From assembly GCF_030553055.1 (NCBI RefSeq), contig NZ_CP130713.1, positions 1,178,001 through 1,242,000 of the forward strand: DNA of 64,000 bases, read 5' to 3'. Numbering within the stretch: the stretch's first letter is position 1; every line of letters begins with the position of its first letter. The translations under genes and the position numbers were made by a program. Of this stretch, positions 9,042-18,323 are shown piece after piece. Source of the DNA: Streptomyces sp. XD-27 (GTDB lineage Bacteria; Actinomycetota; Actinomycetes; Streptomycetales; Streptomycetaceae). Under the pieces are notes generated by a model. That model made no database searches, was not told the origin of the DNA, and worked only from the letters and a program-made list of their open reading frames with translations.

Positions 9042-9839
9042 ATGGGCGTGAGACTTGGGACTGTGGCAGTCACGGGCGCTGCCGGGAGGATCGGTTCGGC
9101 TGTGCGGGCCGGTCTGCGCGACGAGGTGTCGCGCTTGGTACTCATCGACCGCGCGGAACTCACCGCGCAGTCACCGAGGGAGGAAATCCACCAACTTGAT
9201 CTACGTGACGGCGAAGCGGTGACAGCTGCCCTGGCCGGCGCGGATGCGGTAGTGCATCTCGGTGGGATCCCCGACGAGGCTCCGCTGCCGGATTTGCTGG
9301 ACGAGAATGTCCGAGGAACGCACAACGTGCTGGAGGGTGCCCGCCGACAAGGACTACGGCGGGTGGTTCTCGCCAGCAGCAATCATGTGACCGGCTTCTA
9401 TCCCGTCGGGGAGACCGTGACACCGGAAATGCCCGTGCGCCCGGACGGGCTCTACGGAGTGAGCAAGGTTGCGGTGGAGGCACTGGGGAGCCTGTATGCG
9501 GACAAGTTCGGCCTGTCCGTGGTGTGTCTGCGCATCGGAAGTTTCACGGACAAACCGAGTGAGCCACGGCACCTCTCCACGTGGCTGAGTCCACGCGACG
9601 GTCTCGGCTTCATCCGGGCGGCTCTCACCGCCGGTGATGCGCGCTTCGTGATCGCGTATGCCGTCTCTGCCAACACCCACCGTTTCTGGGATATCGCCGC
9701 CGGTGCGGACCTGGGATATGTGCCCCTGGACAACGCCGAGTCCTGTGTGTCGGGCAGCGCGGTGAACGGAGCCTCGGCCGGGAGCACGCTTCAGGGAGGC
9801 GACCGTGCCACTACGGAGCAGACCCTTCGGCACACGTGA
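9042..9839 (+). CDS. Uronate dehydrogenase-like SDR
   Basis: 265 residues from the ATG at 9042 (GGGAGAG seven bases upstream). VAVTGAAGRIGSAVRAGL is the NAD loop; VVLASSNHVTGFYP and YGVSKVAVEAL give Ser and Tyr/Lys; RIGSF..KP and LSTWLSPRD are typical of NAD-dependent uronate dehydrogenases, which oxidise galacturonate or glucuronate to aldarolactone. Divergent from the decarboxylase gene with about 150 bp between them. Its 3' end overlaps the next gene's GTG start by 35 bases. Could act on uronic acids of the local glycan; that is inference. Confidence 0.8.
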   Translation: MGVRLGTVAVTGAAGRIGSAVRAGLRDEVSRLVLIDRAELTAQSPREEIHQLDLRDGEAVTAALAGADAVVHLGGIPDEAPLPDLLDENVRGTHNVLEGARRQGLRRVVLASSNHVTGFYPVGETVTPEMPVRPDGLYGVSKVAVEALGSLYADKFGLSVVCLRIGSFTDKPSEPRHLSTWLSPRDGLGFIRAALTAGDARFVIAYAVSANTHRFWDIAAGADLGYVPLDNAESCVSGSAVNGASAGSTLQGGDRATTEQTLRHT

Positions 9840-10758
9840 AGCGTGGCCCGTCGACCCCGGCGACGAATGGCGCAAACACCACTCAAACTCGATCAACCCT
9901 GCTCTATATGGTGGCTTCATGGGCCGGGAAGAGTTTCCACGAGTCTGCGTTGTCACGCCAACCAAGAACCGTCCGGACCGCTTATTGCGAGCCATGACGT
10001 CGGTCGAGGCCCAAGTCGGAGTCACCGTCCATCATATTGTGCTGGGCGATGACTGTCCCTTCCTGGCCGATGCCGGAAACCTCGAAGAGCTGTCCAACAG
10101 GTTCCCTGGAGCCACCATACGCAATGTGCGCCGATCTCATTTCGGCGGCGTATCCCAGGAGGAGCTGGAGTACATCCCTGGGCGCTTGGCACACCTACGC
10201 AACCTGGGCATCAAGATGGCCGATGCGGAGTATGTGGCCCACCTCGACGACGACAACGTCTTCCACCCCACTCACCTCAGATCCCTCGTCGACCTGCTCC
10301 GGGCGAACCCGGCCGCGCAAGTTGCACACAGTTGGCGTCGCCTGCTCACCCAGGAAGGCGTGGAGCTTGTTCCGGATGGCGAAGACCCGTGGTACGGCGA
10401 GCCGGCCAAGCGCGCACATTCCTACGAGCGCTTGCGAGCCCTAGGGATATTCGAGCCAGGATCCTGTGTCATGCGTGACACGCTCCGGGTCGGTGACCAA
10501 ATCCGCGGGGTCGATACGAGCGAGTGCCTCGTGCGAGCCAGCCTTCATGAACAGATTCCGTTCCCCACGCGCTTCTCGCAGCAGCAGAAGCAATTGGGCT
10601 ACACAGAGGATCTGGCCTTCAGCCAGGAACTGGTTCGACAGGACGTGCCGGTACTGTGCAGTCAGCAAGCCACCGTTGACTACTTCATGGGTGGTCATTC
10701 CAACAGCAAGCCGTTCGTTGAGCTGCGGGACGCCCGGTTGCACATTCCACCGAGCTGA
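9805..10758 (+). CDS. Family 2 glycosyltransferase, with a TTA codon
   Basis: 317 residues. Start GTG at 9805, preceded by AGGGAGG at ideal spacing, inside the uronate dehydrogenase 3' end. VCVVTPTKNRPDRLLRAM begins a GT-A fold; HLDDDNVFHP is the metal-binding acidic motif; no membrane segment, so a cytosolic transferase. Codon 60 (9982-9984) is TTA; in Streptomyces this codon depends on the bldA tRNA, so translation may be tied to development. Acceptor and donor sugars are unknown. Confidence 0.78.
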   Translation: MPLRSRPFGTREAWPVDPGDEWRKHHSNSINPALYGGFMGREEFPRVCVVTPTKNRPDRLLRAMTSVEAQVGVTVHHIVLGDDCPFLADAGNLEELSNRFPGATIRNVRRSHFGGVSQEELEYIPGRLAHLRNLGIKMADAEYVAHLDDDNVFHPTHLRSLVDLLRANPAAQVAHSWRRLLTQEGVELVPDGEDPWYGEPAKRAHSYERLRALGIFEPGSCVMRDTLRVGDQIRGVDTSECLVRASLHEQIPFPTRFSQQQKQLGYTEDLAFSQELVRQDVPVLCSQQATVDYFMGGHSNSKPFVELRDARLHIPPS

Positions 10759-10984
10759 TCCCGCTATCAGGAAGCGCACGTACGAGGAGTCGCACCTCCG
10801 ACTGGAAGCCAAGCTCGGAGCTGGGGGGGGTATCCGCCATGCGCGCATCGTGCCGTCCGCTCGTGCTGAGGCCGGACGCTGAGGTTCCCGGCCGAAAATG
10901 CGGTCGGGAGCCCGAGGGTGGTGCGTGGCCGCAGCGAGCATGTCGCCGTCGACGGCCGTCGCGGCCCCTCCCTATGATCCGCGC

Positions 10985-12007
10985 ATGGCAGATAGCGAGC
11001 CCGGGCCCGCCAGGCCGGTGGGCCACACGCAAGGGGCCGGGCCCCGCCTCCTCCGGTCACAGTCGCTCATGTCTCGCGGATCCGCCCTGGCCGTTGCGGC
11101 CATGGCTGTGGTCTGTGCCGTTCCCACACTCACGGGGAGCGTTCGGGCTTCGGCACCTGCTGACGACGCCGATGCCGTGCGGGCGCAGAAGAAGCCGTGG
11201 ATCATCGCGCACCGTGCGGGCACCAGCGACTATCCCGAGAACACCCTGCTGGCCATCGAGGAATCCTTGAAGGCCGGAGTGGACGGCGAGTGGCTGAGTG
11301 TGCAGGCGACCAAGGACGGTGTTCCCGTCCTGTACCGGCCCGCTGACCTCTCCGCCCTGACCGACGGATCCGGTGCCGTCTCCAGTAAGACCCTTGCGGA
11401 ACTGGCCGACCTCAATGCCGGCTACGCGTTCAAAAGCCCCGACGGCACCTATCCCTACCGCTCCCGCCCGGTCCGCATTCCCACACTAGAGGCCGCTCTG
11501 GAGGCCGTCCCTGCGGGCAAGCAGGTCTACCTGGACCTCAAGCAGGCACCCGCCTGGCATGTCGTCGACGCCGTGACACGCGTGCTCGACGCGACGAAGG
11601 CGTGGGACCGCGTCAGGCTGTACTCCACCGATGCCCAGGTCACCTCGCTGCTTGAGCGGATCCCCGGGGCGCAGGTGGCGGAGTCTCGCGACGCCACACG
11701 GCAGCGGCTGGCCGAAGTCGCCCTGGAACACACCTGCAGGAGCGCACCCGCGGCCGGCGCCTGGGCAGGATTCGAACTCAAACGCCAGATGAGCCTTCAG
11801 GAGAAGTTCACCCTCGGCACCGGCGACGCAACCGTCACCGCGCAGCTGTGGACACCCGAATCCGTGCGCTGCTTCCGCTCCCACGGCCGCACACCGATCG
11901 TCATGCTCGGCGTCAACACCCCCACCGACCTGCGCAACGGCACTCGTCTCGGCGCCACCGCCGTCGTCGTCGACTCTCCCCGTACCATGCTCCGGCCCAG
12001 CCAGTAG
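10985..12007 (+). CDS. Secreted glycerophosphodiester phosphodiesterase-like protein, altered active site
   Basis: About 340 residues from the ATG at 10985; an internal ATG at 11069 would put the hydrophobic signal peptide (ALAVAAMAVVCAVPTLTG) nearer the N-terminus and is equally plausible. The IIAHRAGTSDYPENTLLAIE segment is the start of the GDPD barrel. The next canonical ligands (I-E-x-D-V and H-D) are replaced by GEWLSVQ and YRPADL, so metal binding and catalysis may be lost or changed. YLDLK later matches the family. Probably an exported protein of GDPD fold; enzyme activity is doubtful. Confidence 0.75.
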   Translation: MADSEPGPARPVGHTQGAGPRLLRSQSLMSRGSALAVAAMAVVCAVPTLTGSVRASAPADDADAVRAQKKPWIIAHRAGTSDYPENTLLAIEESLKAGVDGEWLSVQATKDGVPVLYRPADLSALTDGSGAVSSKTLAELADLNAGYAFKSPDGTYPYRSRPVRIPTLEAALEAVPAGKQVYLDLKQAPAWHVVDAVTRVLDATKAWDRVRLYSTDAQVTSLLERIPGAQVAESRDATRQRLAEVALEHTCRSAPAAGAWAGFELKRQMSLQEKFTLGTGDATVTAQLWTPESVRCFRSHGRTPIVMLGVNTPTDLRNGTRLGATAVVVDSPRTMLRPSQ

Positions 12008-12458
12008 CCGTACAGTCTCTCTGGCTGGCGGGCCATCTGGAACACCGTGAACGATGAGGCGTGCGGGCGCTGGCGCAGCGGTCAGGTGTCGGGGACGAGG
12101 TGGCTGCACAGGTCGTTGACCGTGCCGTCTGCATCGTGCACGAAAGACCCGTCGCAGCCTCCTGATCAGTTGGAGAAGACGTAGTGCTGTTCCCGCCCCA
12201 AGGTCCAACGGCACTACGTCGCGTCTGCCGGTGCGGGGCCGTTCCTTCCGCGGCAGGCGGTAGGAACGACCCCGCAAGACCCAGGAAGATGTGAGCTGCG
12301 CCACACCTCAAGGGACTCAGTGGCGCCTAAGGCGCGTCCTACTGGCCCTACTTGGCACGTCTCCGTGGAATGGATCTCTACGATTCGACGACCATTCAAT
12401 TACTCATGGGTAAGGAAGGTGCCAGAGACCTGACAACTCGGGCATAGCACGGTATCCG
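12008..12458. other. Intergenic region without complete gene
   Basis: Contains a perfect inverted repeat (listed separately) and, on the minus strand near 12092-12150, a short frame ending VNDLCSHLVPDT that may be the tail of a lost gene. No promoter or terminator I can defend. Confidence 0.3.
12178..12220. repeat. 10-bp perfect inverted repeat with 23-base spacer
   Basis: GACGTAGTGC (12178-12187) and GCACTACGTC (12211-12220) are exact reverse complements. Could be a hairpin, an operator or a vestige of a mobile element end; it lies between the GDPD-like gene and a broken regulator gene. Confidence 0.5.
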
Positions 12459-13282
12459 TTGAAGGTGGCACGGGAGTCGCTCGGCCTCTCCCAGCTCGGC
12501 TACGCGAGGCTGATCGCCAGGGCCCACGACGAACTCGGCTTCGGCTCACGGATGGTCAAGACCCGCCATACGGTCTCGCATTGGGAGGCCGGGCGGAACG
12601 AACCCGAACTCACCGCACAGCTCGCCATCGCCCGCATCCACCACGTCCCCGAGGAGGAGGTGTGCGACTCGGCTGGCCGCACTGGCTGCACCTGGCCACC
12701 GACGACGCCGCGTTGCTGAGGCCGCTGTGGACACCCCAGGGCGCCATCGATGCCCTGCACAGCACGGCCCGGCTCGCCGAGGCGCGACCCCGGGCCTACC
12801 TCACCGTCACCGGCCCCGTCCTCGACTCCCAGATCAGGAAGTCACTCGCCGTCCTGGCCGACCCCCAGCCGCCACCCACCCGCGACGGACGCCCCGTCAC
12901 CCCCGACACCCTGGCCGGGATCGAAGCCCGTATCGAAACACTCGAACTCCAGGAGATAGCGACATCGGCCACCCCCGATGACCCTGTACTTCGCCGCCCG
13001 CGCAGAACACCAGCTGGTCGCCAGACTCCTGACCACCCACGGCTACGACCAGCAGACCGGGACCTGGCTGCTCCTCCTTGCCGCACGCACCCGCCGCGCT
13101 GTGCGAATGGCTGGATCGGGCCACCAGCACACTGGCCGCCCAGTGCCGTCGCGCCGTCGCTCTCGTCGGCAGCCTGCCTCCCGGCCTCGCCCATCAGTTC
13201 CGGCAACGATTCGCCCCCACTCCACCGAACCCGCCGTGCGAGACCTCATCGACACCCTGACCGAACACCCCGCACACACTGA
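12459..13282 (+). pseudogene. Frameshifted XRE-type helix-turn-helix regulator
   Basis: The first frame (12459 on) encodes a helix-turn-helix: ARESLGLSQLGYARLI and TVSHWEAGRNEPELTA. At about 12663 the reading must shift one base to continue with VRLGWPHWLHLATDDAA and then ALHSTARLAEARPRAY, a C-terminal pattern typical of Streptomyces XRE regulators. A further shift near 12975 leads to FAARAEHQLVARLLTTHGYD. At least two single-base shifts, so no full-length protein. Whether these are real mutations or sequence errors cannot be told here. Confidence 0.65.
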
Positions 13283-13390
13283 TCCCGGCATGGGGAGCCC
13301 CGCTCCCCGGCCGGCCCGCCCCATCCGGCGACACCACCGGCAACCCGAAGGCGCGGGAGGTGTTGATCAAGGTCGTGGAACGATCTCGGG

Positions 13391-13470
13391 ATGGACCGTG
13401 GCGATCTGACGGACGCGCAGTGGGAGCGGCCTGAGGCGCTGTTGCCACCGCTACCTGGGCCGCAAAGTGC
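13391..13470 (+). pseudogene. N-terminal fragment of IS5-family transposase
   Basis: Encodes MDRGDLTDAQWERPEALLPP, the start of IS5-group transposases (GDLTDEQW..LEPLLP), then diverges at once. Only about 25 residues survive. It abuts the 3' end of kdsA and marks a past insertion or recombination point. Confidence 0.6.
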
Positions 13471-13549
13471 TGCGGCCCTCTGGCACCCGACATATCGGGC
13501 TGACGCCCGCGCGCTGTACCCGGGGCGAGCGCCCCGTGGGCACCACGGT

Positions 13550-14428
13550 CTACCGGTACTTCTGGGAGTTGTTGGATCTTGATATATCCATTGCCTTGGT
13601 CAGGTCGTCCAGCTGCTTGATCTGACGGAGAAGTCCGGGGACATCGGCGAGGGCCGTTGCCGAGGGGCCGTCGCACGGGGCGCGGGTCGGGTCGGGGTGG
13701 GCCTCGATGAACACGCCGGCCAGGCCGACGGCGACGCCGGCGCGGGCCAACTCCGCGGCGTATCCGCCGCGCCCGCCCGCCGCATCGCCCAGGGCGCCCG
13801 GTAGCTGGAGTGCGTGGGTGACGTCGAGGGTGACCGGTGGGCCGATCTCCCGCATGCGGGCGAGTCCGACGATGTCCACGATCAGGTGGTGGTAGCCGAA
13901 GGCTGTGCCGCGCTCGCACAGTACGACGCCCGCTGCCCCGACTCGGGCGCACTTTTCGGCGGCCGTCCGCATGTCCTCGGGCGCCATCATCTGCATCTTC
14001 TTCAGGTGCAGTGGACGGCCGGTGGCCGCTGCGGCGTGGATCAAGTCGGTCTGCCGCACCAGGAAGGCGGGAATCTGGAGGAGGTCGGCGACTTCGGCGG
14101 CCGGGGCGCACTGTTCGGCGGCGTGCACGTCGGTGACCACCGGCACGTCCAGCTCCCGCTTGATCCGAGCGAGCATCGCCAGGCCCTCATCGAGCCCGGG
14201 CCCCCGGAAGCTGTGCGCCGAGGACCGGTTGGCCTTGTCGAAGGACGCCTTGAAAACGTACGGGAGGCCGAGCTCGTCGGTGGCGGTGCGGAACACCTCG
14301 CCCACCCGCAGACTGGTCTCCAGGTCCTCCAGGACATTGACCCCGCCCAGGATCACCGCCGACCGGTCATTCCCGAACTCGATCCCCGCCACCATGCACC
14401 GGCGCAGCGCGGCCAGCTCCGTCAACAC
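13550..14428 (-). CDS. kdsA: 3-deoxy-8-phosphooctulonate synthase (Kdo-8-phosphate synthase)
   Basis: 292 residues, start GTG at 14428 after GGAGGAGG. Condenses phosphoenolpyruvate and arabinose 5-phosphate. Near-identical family blocks: GGVNVLEDLE, PYVFKASFDKANRSSAHS (about residues 56-73), RGPGLDEGL, VVTDVHAAEQ, FLVRQTDL, VTLDVTHALQLPG and GVFIEAHPDP. The Asn in GGVN corresponds to Asn26 of the E. coli enzyme, the metal-independent class; metal-dependent forms have Cys there. Overlaps the end of kdsB by 7 bases. The C-terminus (SRSNNSQKYR) is atypical and lies beside an IS fragment, so the tail may be altered. Confidence 0.9.
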   Translation of the reverse strand: MLTELAALRRCMVAGIEFGNDRSAVILGGVNVLEDLETSLRVGEVFRTATDELGLPYVFKASFDKANRSSAHSFRGPGLDEGLAMLARIKRELDVPVVTDVHAAEQCAPAAEVADLLQIPAFLVRQTDLIHAAAATGRPLHLKKMQMMAPEDMRTAAEKCARVGAAGVVLCERGTAFGYHHLIVDIVGLARMREIGPPVTLDVTHALQLPGALGDAAGGRGGYAAELARAGVAVGLAGVFIEAHPDPTRAPCDGPSATALADVPGLLRQIKQLDDLTKAMDISRSNNSQKYR

Positions 14429-15168
14429 GACCTCCTCCGAACGACTTCGGTCTCCTCGGCAGCGGCCAGGTCAGCTGGCACGTTGATACTGACCGGGGTC
14501 CGCGGGGCACGCACCACCTTGATGGGCAGACCCAGTTCGAGGAACCGCAGCTGCTCCAGTCCCTCACTGCGTTCGAGAATGCCGGGTGGTGTGGCAGCGA
14601 TGTGGGCCAGCGCCGCTGGAGTGAAGCCGTAGATACCCAGGTGGGCGCCGACCCGGCCAGTGCCGCGTAGCTCTTCGAATTCGACACCGGATTGCCGGTA
14701 CGGGATGTCGGCGCGGGAGAAGTACAGGGCGCGGTGGCTCTGGTCGGTGAGGACAGTGACCTGGTTCGGGTCCCTCCCGCACGCCTCGTCCAGGGGGCCC
14801 GCCGCCGTGGCCACCGGATGACCGGCCCGTACCGCCTCGACGACCCGGTCGATGACATCCGGGTCCATGAAGGGTTCGTCCCCCTGCAGGTTGACCACGC
14901 AGTCGGTGTCCCACCGCGCCACCACGGCCGCGATCCGGTCCGTACCGGTGGTATACGCCCCCTGGGAGACCACCACCTCGGCGCCGAACGACCGGCACAC
15001 CTCGGCAATACGGTCGCAGTCCGTCGCGACCACGACCCGCCTGGCGCTGTGTGCTCGTGTGGCGGCCTCGTAGGTCCACTGCACGATCGGTCGGCCACCG
15101 AGCGGCGCTGTGGCCTTACCGGGAAAGCGGGTCGAGCCAGCCCGGGCCGGGATGACGATCACGGTCAT
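14422..15168 (-). CDS. kdsB: 3-deoxy-manno-octulosonate cytidylyltransferase (CMP-Kdo synthetase)
   Basis: 248 residues from the ATG at 15168 with GGAGG upstream. Activates Kdo with CTP. VIVIPARAGSTRFPGKATAP is the nucleotide-binding N-terminus, then VVATDCDRIAEVCRSFGAEV, TGTDRIAAV and NLQGDEPFMDPDVID (about residue 100), all diagnostic. LGIYGFTPAALA also fits. First gene of a two-gene operon with kdsA. kdsC and kdsD partners are not in the window. A related ulosonic acid such as Kdn could be the true substrate. Confidence 0.88.
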   Translation of the reverse strand: MTVIVIPARAGSTRFPGKATAPLGGRPIVQWTYEAATRAHSARRVVVATDCDRIAEVCRSFGAEVVVSQGAYTTGTDRIAAVVARWDTDCVVNLQGDEPFMDPDVIDRVVEAVRAGHPVATAAGPLDEACGRDPNQVTVLTDQSHRALYFSRADIPYRQSGVEFEELRGTGRVGAHLGIYGFTPAALAHIAATPPGILERSEGLEQLRFLELGLPIKVVRAPRTPVSINVPADLAAAEETEVVRRRSC

Positions 15169-15680
15169 GCCGCCTCCCCGGTAGCGCGTTGCAGCCCTGC
15201 GGCCCGCCACACCGCCCTTGGCCGCCCAGAGGCCGGCCTCGCTGCCCAAACCCGGGTCGGGGGAGCATCCGACGCAACCACATGGCGGCCACACTCCTGC
15301 ACGATCGTTCCCACCCTTCCCTGCCACCCAGCCGCGACGCCGCCCCCTGGCGCGGATGTCGCCACCCTCATTGGCGGAGATCCACGCCGGGTCGGCCCGT
15401 GCACCATCCCTCCCCACGCGACGGGTCATCATGCCGAGGGCCTCCGGTCGGGCTTCAGCCTGTCGCCGGTGCCCAGCCGGGTTTCAGACGAGTGATTTCC
15501 GGGAGGCAGCGACTGACAGTACGTCAGCGAGGCCGAGCAGGCCGACACCCACCGACCCCGCGCCATGTCCGTCAACGCGGTCCGCGACGCCCGCATGCAA
15601 GGTGGTGGTACGGCTGGCGAGCCTGCTCATCGATCTGACCGCCGCGATTGCTCCGGAGCCCCTTTGCTCTCGCCCACGCC
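15169..15680. other. 512-bp gap between asnB and kdsB
   Basis: No family match in any frame. As both flanking genes are on the minus strand it should hold the kdsBA promoter, but no clear consensus is visible. Confidence 0.3.
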
Positions 15681-17534
15681 TCAGGCGGTTTTGATGAGCG
15701 GCTGGACGGTGGTGAGCCAGGTGGCGGTGTCCAGGAACCGTTCCAGTGCGGTGTGAGGGTGGGGGCCCGGTCGCCACGCGGCGACCCGGCCTACGGCTGC
15801 ATGGTCGAAGAGCGTGAACACCTCGTGGTCCGGGTCAGCGAGCAGCGTACGCGCCTGGGCCTGCAGGGCGGTGGTGTAGGCGGCGGACTGGGTGGAGGGG
15901 AAGTGGCTCTTGGCCCGCTGGACCACGGCCGCGGGCAGGAGATCGGTGACGGCGTCCCGCAACAGGACCTTGTCCCGGCCCGCGGTTGCCTTCATGCGCC
16001 AGGGGACGTTGTAGACGTACTCGACAAGGCGGTGGTCGCACAGCGGGACCCGGGCCTCGACGCCCACGGCCATGCTGATGCGGTCCTTGCGCTCCAGCAT
16101 CATCGGCAGGAACCGGGTCAGGTGCAGGTAGGTGACGGTGCGCATACGGTGCTCGGCGCGCTCGGCGTCGGTGCACGTGCCCGGCCCGCCGCCGGGGCGG
16201 GGGACTTCGGCGCAGGCCGTGGCATGGCTGTCGGCCAGGTAGGCGTCTCCTTGGAGCAGACGGCGTACATCCGGTGTGTACAGCGGGGCGGTGTGGGCCC
16301 AGCGGCCGCGGTTGCCGGCGGCCCAGGGGAAGGTGGGGGTGTCGGCGATCGCGGGCTGGTGAAACCAGCGGTAGCCGCCGAAGAGTTCATCGGCTCCCTC
16401 GCCGGTGAGCACGACGGTCGCCTGCGGGCGCAGCCACTGGAGCAGCAGGAGCAGTCCGCCGTCGATGTCTCCCATTCCGCGCGGCAGATCCTGGGCATGG
16501 ACCAGCCGCTCGCGCAGGTGGGGGTCGGCCAGCATGGCGGGCGGGTGCAGGATCTCGTGGTGGCGGGTGCCCAGGTGGGCGGAGACCAGGCGGGCGTAGG
16601 GGGCGTCTGTGCTGTGCCGGGTCGCAGTGGGGCGGAAGGCGTCCTGCTCCTGGTAGCCGGTGGCGAAACTGAACAGTCCCGCGTCGCCAGGTGGCTGCTG
16701 GCGCGTAGCAAGAGCGGTGACGGCACTGGAGTCGAGTCCTCCCGACAGCAGCGTGCCCAGCGGTACGTCGGCGTCCAGCTGCTCGCCGACGGCCTGGGCC
16801 AGCAGGCGGCGGACCGTGGCGGTTGTGGCGGAGGCGTCGTCGGCGTGCTCGTATGCCGGGAGACTCCAATACGTCCGCTCCCGGAGCCCTGAGCGGTCCA
16901 CCCAGAGCGACGTGCCGGGCCGCAGCTCTTCGACGCCCTGGTAGACGGCATGCCCCGGGGTCCGGGAGAACGTCAGCAACTCCCGCAGCCCGTCCGCGTC
17001 CACGACCGCTTCGACCTGCGGATGCGCCAGCAGCGCCTTGGTCTCTGAGGCGAACAGCAGCCCGCCGTCCAGGCAGTGGTAGTACAGCGGCTTGATCCCA
17101 AGGCGATCGCGGACCAGCAGCAGCCGCTCGACGCGGCCGTCCCAGATGGCGAACGCGTACATCCCCACCAGGCGGTCGACCAACCGCTCGCCCCACTCCA
17201 GATAGGCGCGCAGCACCACCTCCGTATCCCCACGGGTGGTGAAGCTATGACCAAGAACAGTCAACTCTTCCCGTAAGGCACGGTAGTTATAGACCTCGCC
17301 GCTGTACGTCAGCGCGACCTCGCCGCCTTCCACGGCCACGGCCATCGGCTGCGCACTCGCCTCCACATCGACCACCGCGAGCCGCCGATGCCCCAGCGCA
17401 ACATGGGCCCGGCACCACATCCCCACCGCATCCGGACCGCGGGGTACCAACGTCGCCGTCATCGACACCACTTCAGGCCACGACGGACCGGCATGCCTCC
17501 GAGAGAAGTCCACCCAGCCCGCCACACCGCACAT
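15681..17534 (-). CDS. asnB: Asparagine synthase (glutamine-hydrolysing)
   Basis: 617 residues. MCGVAGW gives Cys2, the glutaminase nucleophile after Met removal; HRRLAVVD and YSGEVYNYRALREEL complete the N-terminal amidotransferase domain (to about residue 200). The synthase domain has LLSGGLDSSAV (PP-loop), VVLTGEGADELFGGY and RKDRISMAVGVEARVPLCDH. Converts aspartate or a metabolite carboxylate to an amide with ATP. AsnB homologues are frequent in antibiotic and sugar clusters, so a tailoring role is possible. Intact. Confidence 0.9.
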   Translation of the reverse strand: MCGVAGWVDFSRRHAGPSWPEVVSMTATLVPRGPDAVGMWCRAHVALGHRRLAVVDVEASAQPMAVAVEGGEVALTYSGEVYNYRALREELTVLGHSFTTRGDTEVVLRAYLEWGERLVDRLVGMYAFAIWDGRVERLLLVRDRLGIKPLYYHCLDGGLLFASETKALLAHPQVEAVVDADGLRELLTFSRTPGHAVYQGVEELRPGTSLWVDRSGLRERTYWSLPAYEHADDASATTATVRRLLAQAVGEQLDADVPLGTLLSGGLDSSAVTALATRQQPPGDAGLFSFATGYQEQDAFRPTATRHSTDAPYARLVSAHLGTRHHEILHPPAMLADPHLRERLVHAQDLPRGMGDIDGGLLLLLQWLRPQATVVLTGEGADELFGGYRWFHQPAIADTPTFPWAAGNRGRWAHTAPLYTPDVRRLLQGDAYLADSHATACAEVPRPGGGPGTCTDAERAEHRMRTVTYLHLTRFLPMMLERKDRISMAVGVEARVPLCDHRLVEYVYNVPWRMKATAGRDKVLLRDAVTDLLPAAVVQRAKSHFPSTQSAAYTTALQAQARTLLADPDHEVFTLFDHAAVGRVAAWRPGPHPHTALERFLDTATWLTTVQPLIKTA

Positions 17535-17637
17535 CGTCGCCTCCCCGCACCGGCCCTGGGCGGGACACTAGATCACCCTCCACGCCCCGGCCACCGGCTT
17601 CGCCCCAGACGCAGTCGGTCTGCCGAAACTTGAGCCC

Positions 17638-18323
17638 CTATCTATGCAGCGATGCCCGGCGTACGTTGCTGAGGCTATGGACGGCTCTTGTGGCTGCTGC
17701 GTCATGTGTCGGCGCTCGTGGCCCCGTTTCGGTCTCCTGATCTTCGCGATACGTCGCGACCAGCGCCTGCAGGACGATGCTGTGTCCCCCTGAGGGCCGA
17801 TGCGCAGGCCGGGCGTCTGCGCCGCGGCCGGTCCCGTCCACGGCGTGATGGATCTTGGTTGTCAGGCCCCCGCGGGATCGGCCTACTCCGTGCCCCACTG
17901 GCTCATGCTCGATCACAGCAGCTTCGCTCTCGCCGCGGCAGGTAGCGGCGCCAGCGTCCGTCTCCGGCCGGGTCGTGTTCGTCGCGTGCTGGTGAGCCCG
18001 GTCGATCGTCGAGTCCACCGAGACCGTTCAGTCGATCCCGCCGATCGAGTCCGCCTGGGCGGTCAGCTGCGCCAGAGCCGTGTCCCAGGTGCCGTCAGCA
18101 GCCCACCTGCGATGGCGTTTCCACACCGTCTGCCACGGGCCGAACGCCTCACGGGCAGATCTCGCCAGGGGATGCCGGTGCGGTACCGGTAGATGATCCC
18201 CTCGATGATGCAGCGGTGGTCGGCGAAGGGACGCCCTACCTTCCCCGTGTCGTGGGGAAGATAGGGCGCCAGGCGTGTCCACTGCTCGTCGGTCAGCAGG
18301 CGCGTGCGCCCGCTCGTGGTCAC
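17638..18323 (-). pseudogene. IS5-family transposase, frameshifted and with a nonsense codon
   Basis: Reads from 18323: LLTDEQWTRLAPYLP, ADHRCIIEGIIYRYRTGIPW, then a shift near 18150 to FGPWQTVWKRHRRWAADGTW. At about 18030 a TGA stands where Trp is expected (GGID-stop-TVSVDSTI), after which the DSTI...THQH region and SRGGLTTKIHHAVDG continue to 17638. The catalytic DDE set is split by these lesions. The element starts exactly at the end of the methyltransferase pseudogene. Confidence 0.75.

Noticed and set aside
8228..9382. 384-residue minus frame over the decarboxylase and uronate dehydrogenase genes
   Set aside because: Ser/Arg-rich, overlaps two well-supported genes in other frames.
15648..16892. 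414-residue frame antisense to asnB
   Set aside because: Shadow frame; AsnB motifs on the opposite strand are complete.
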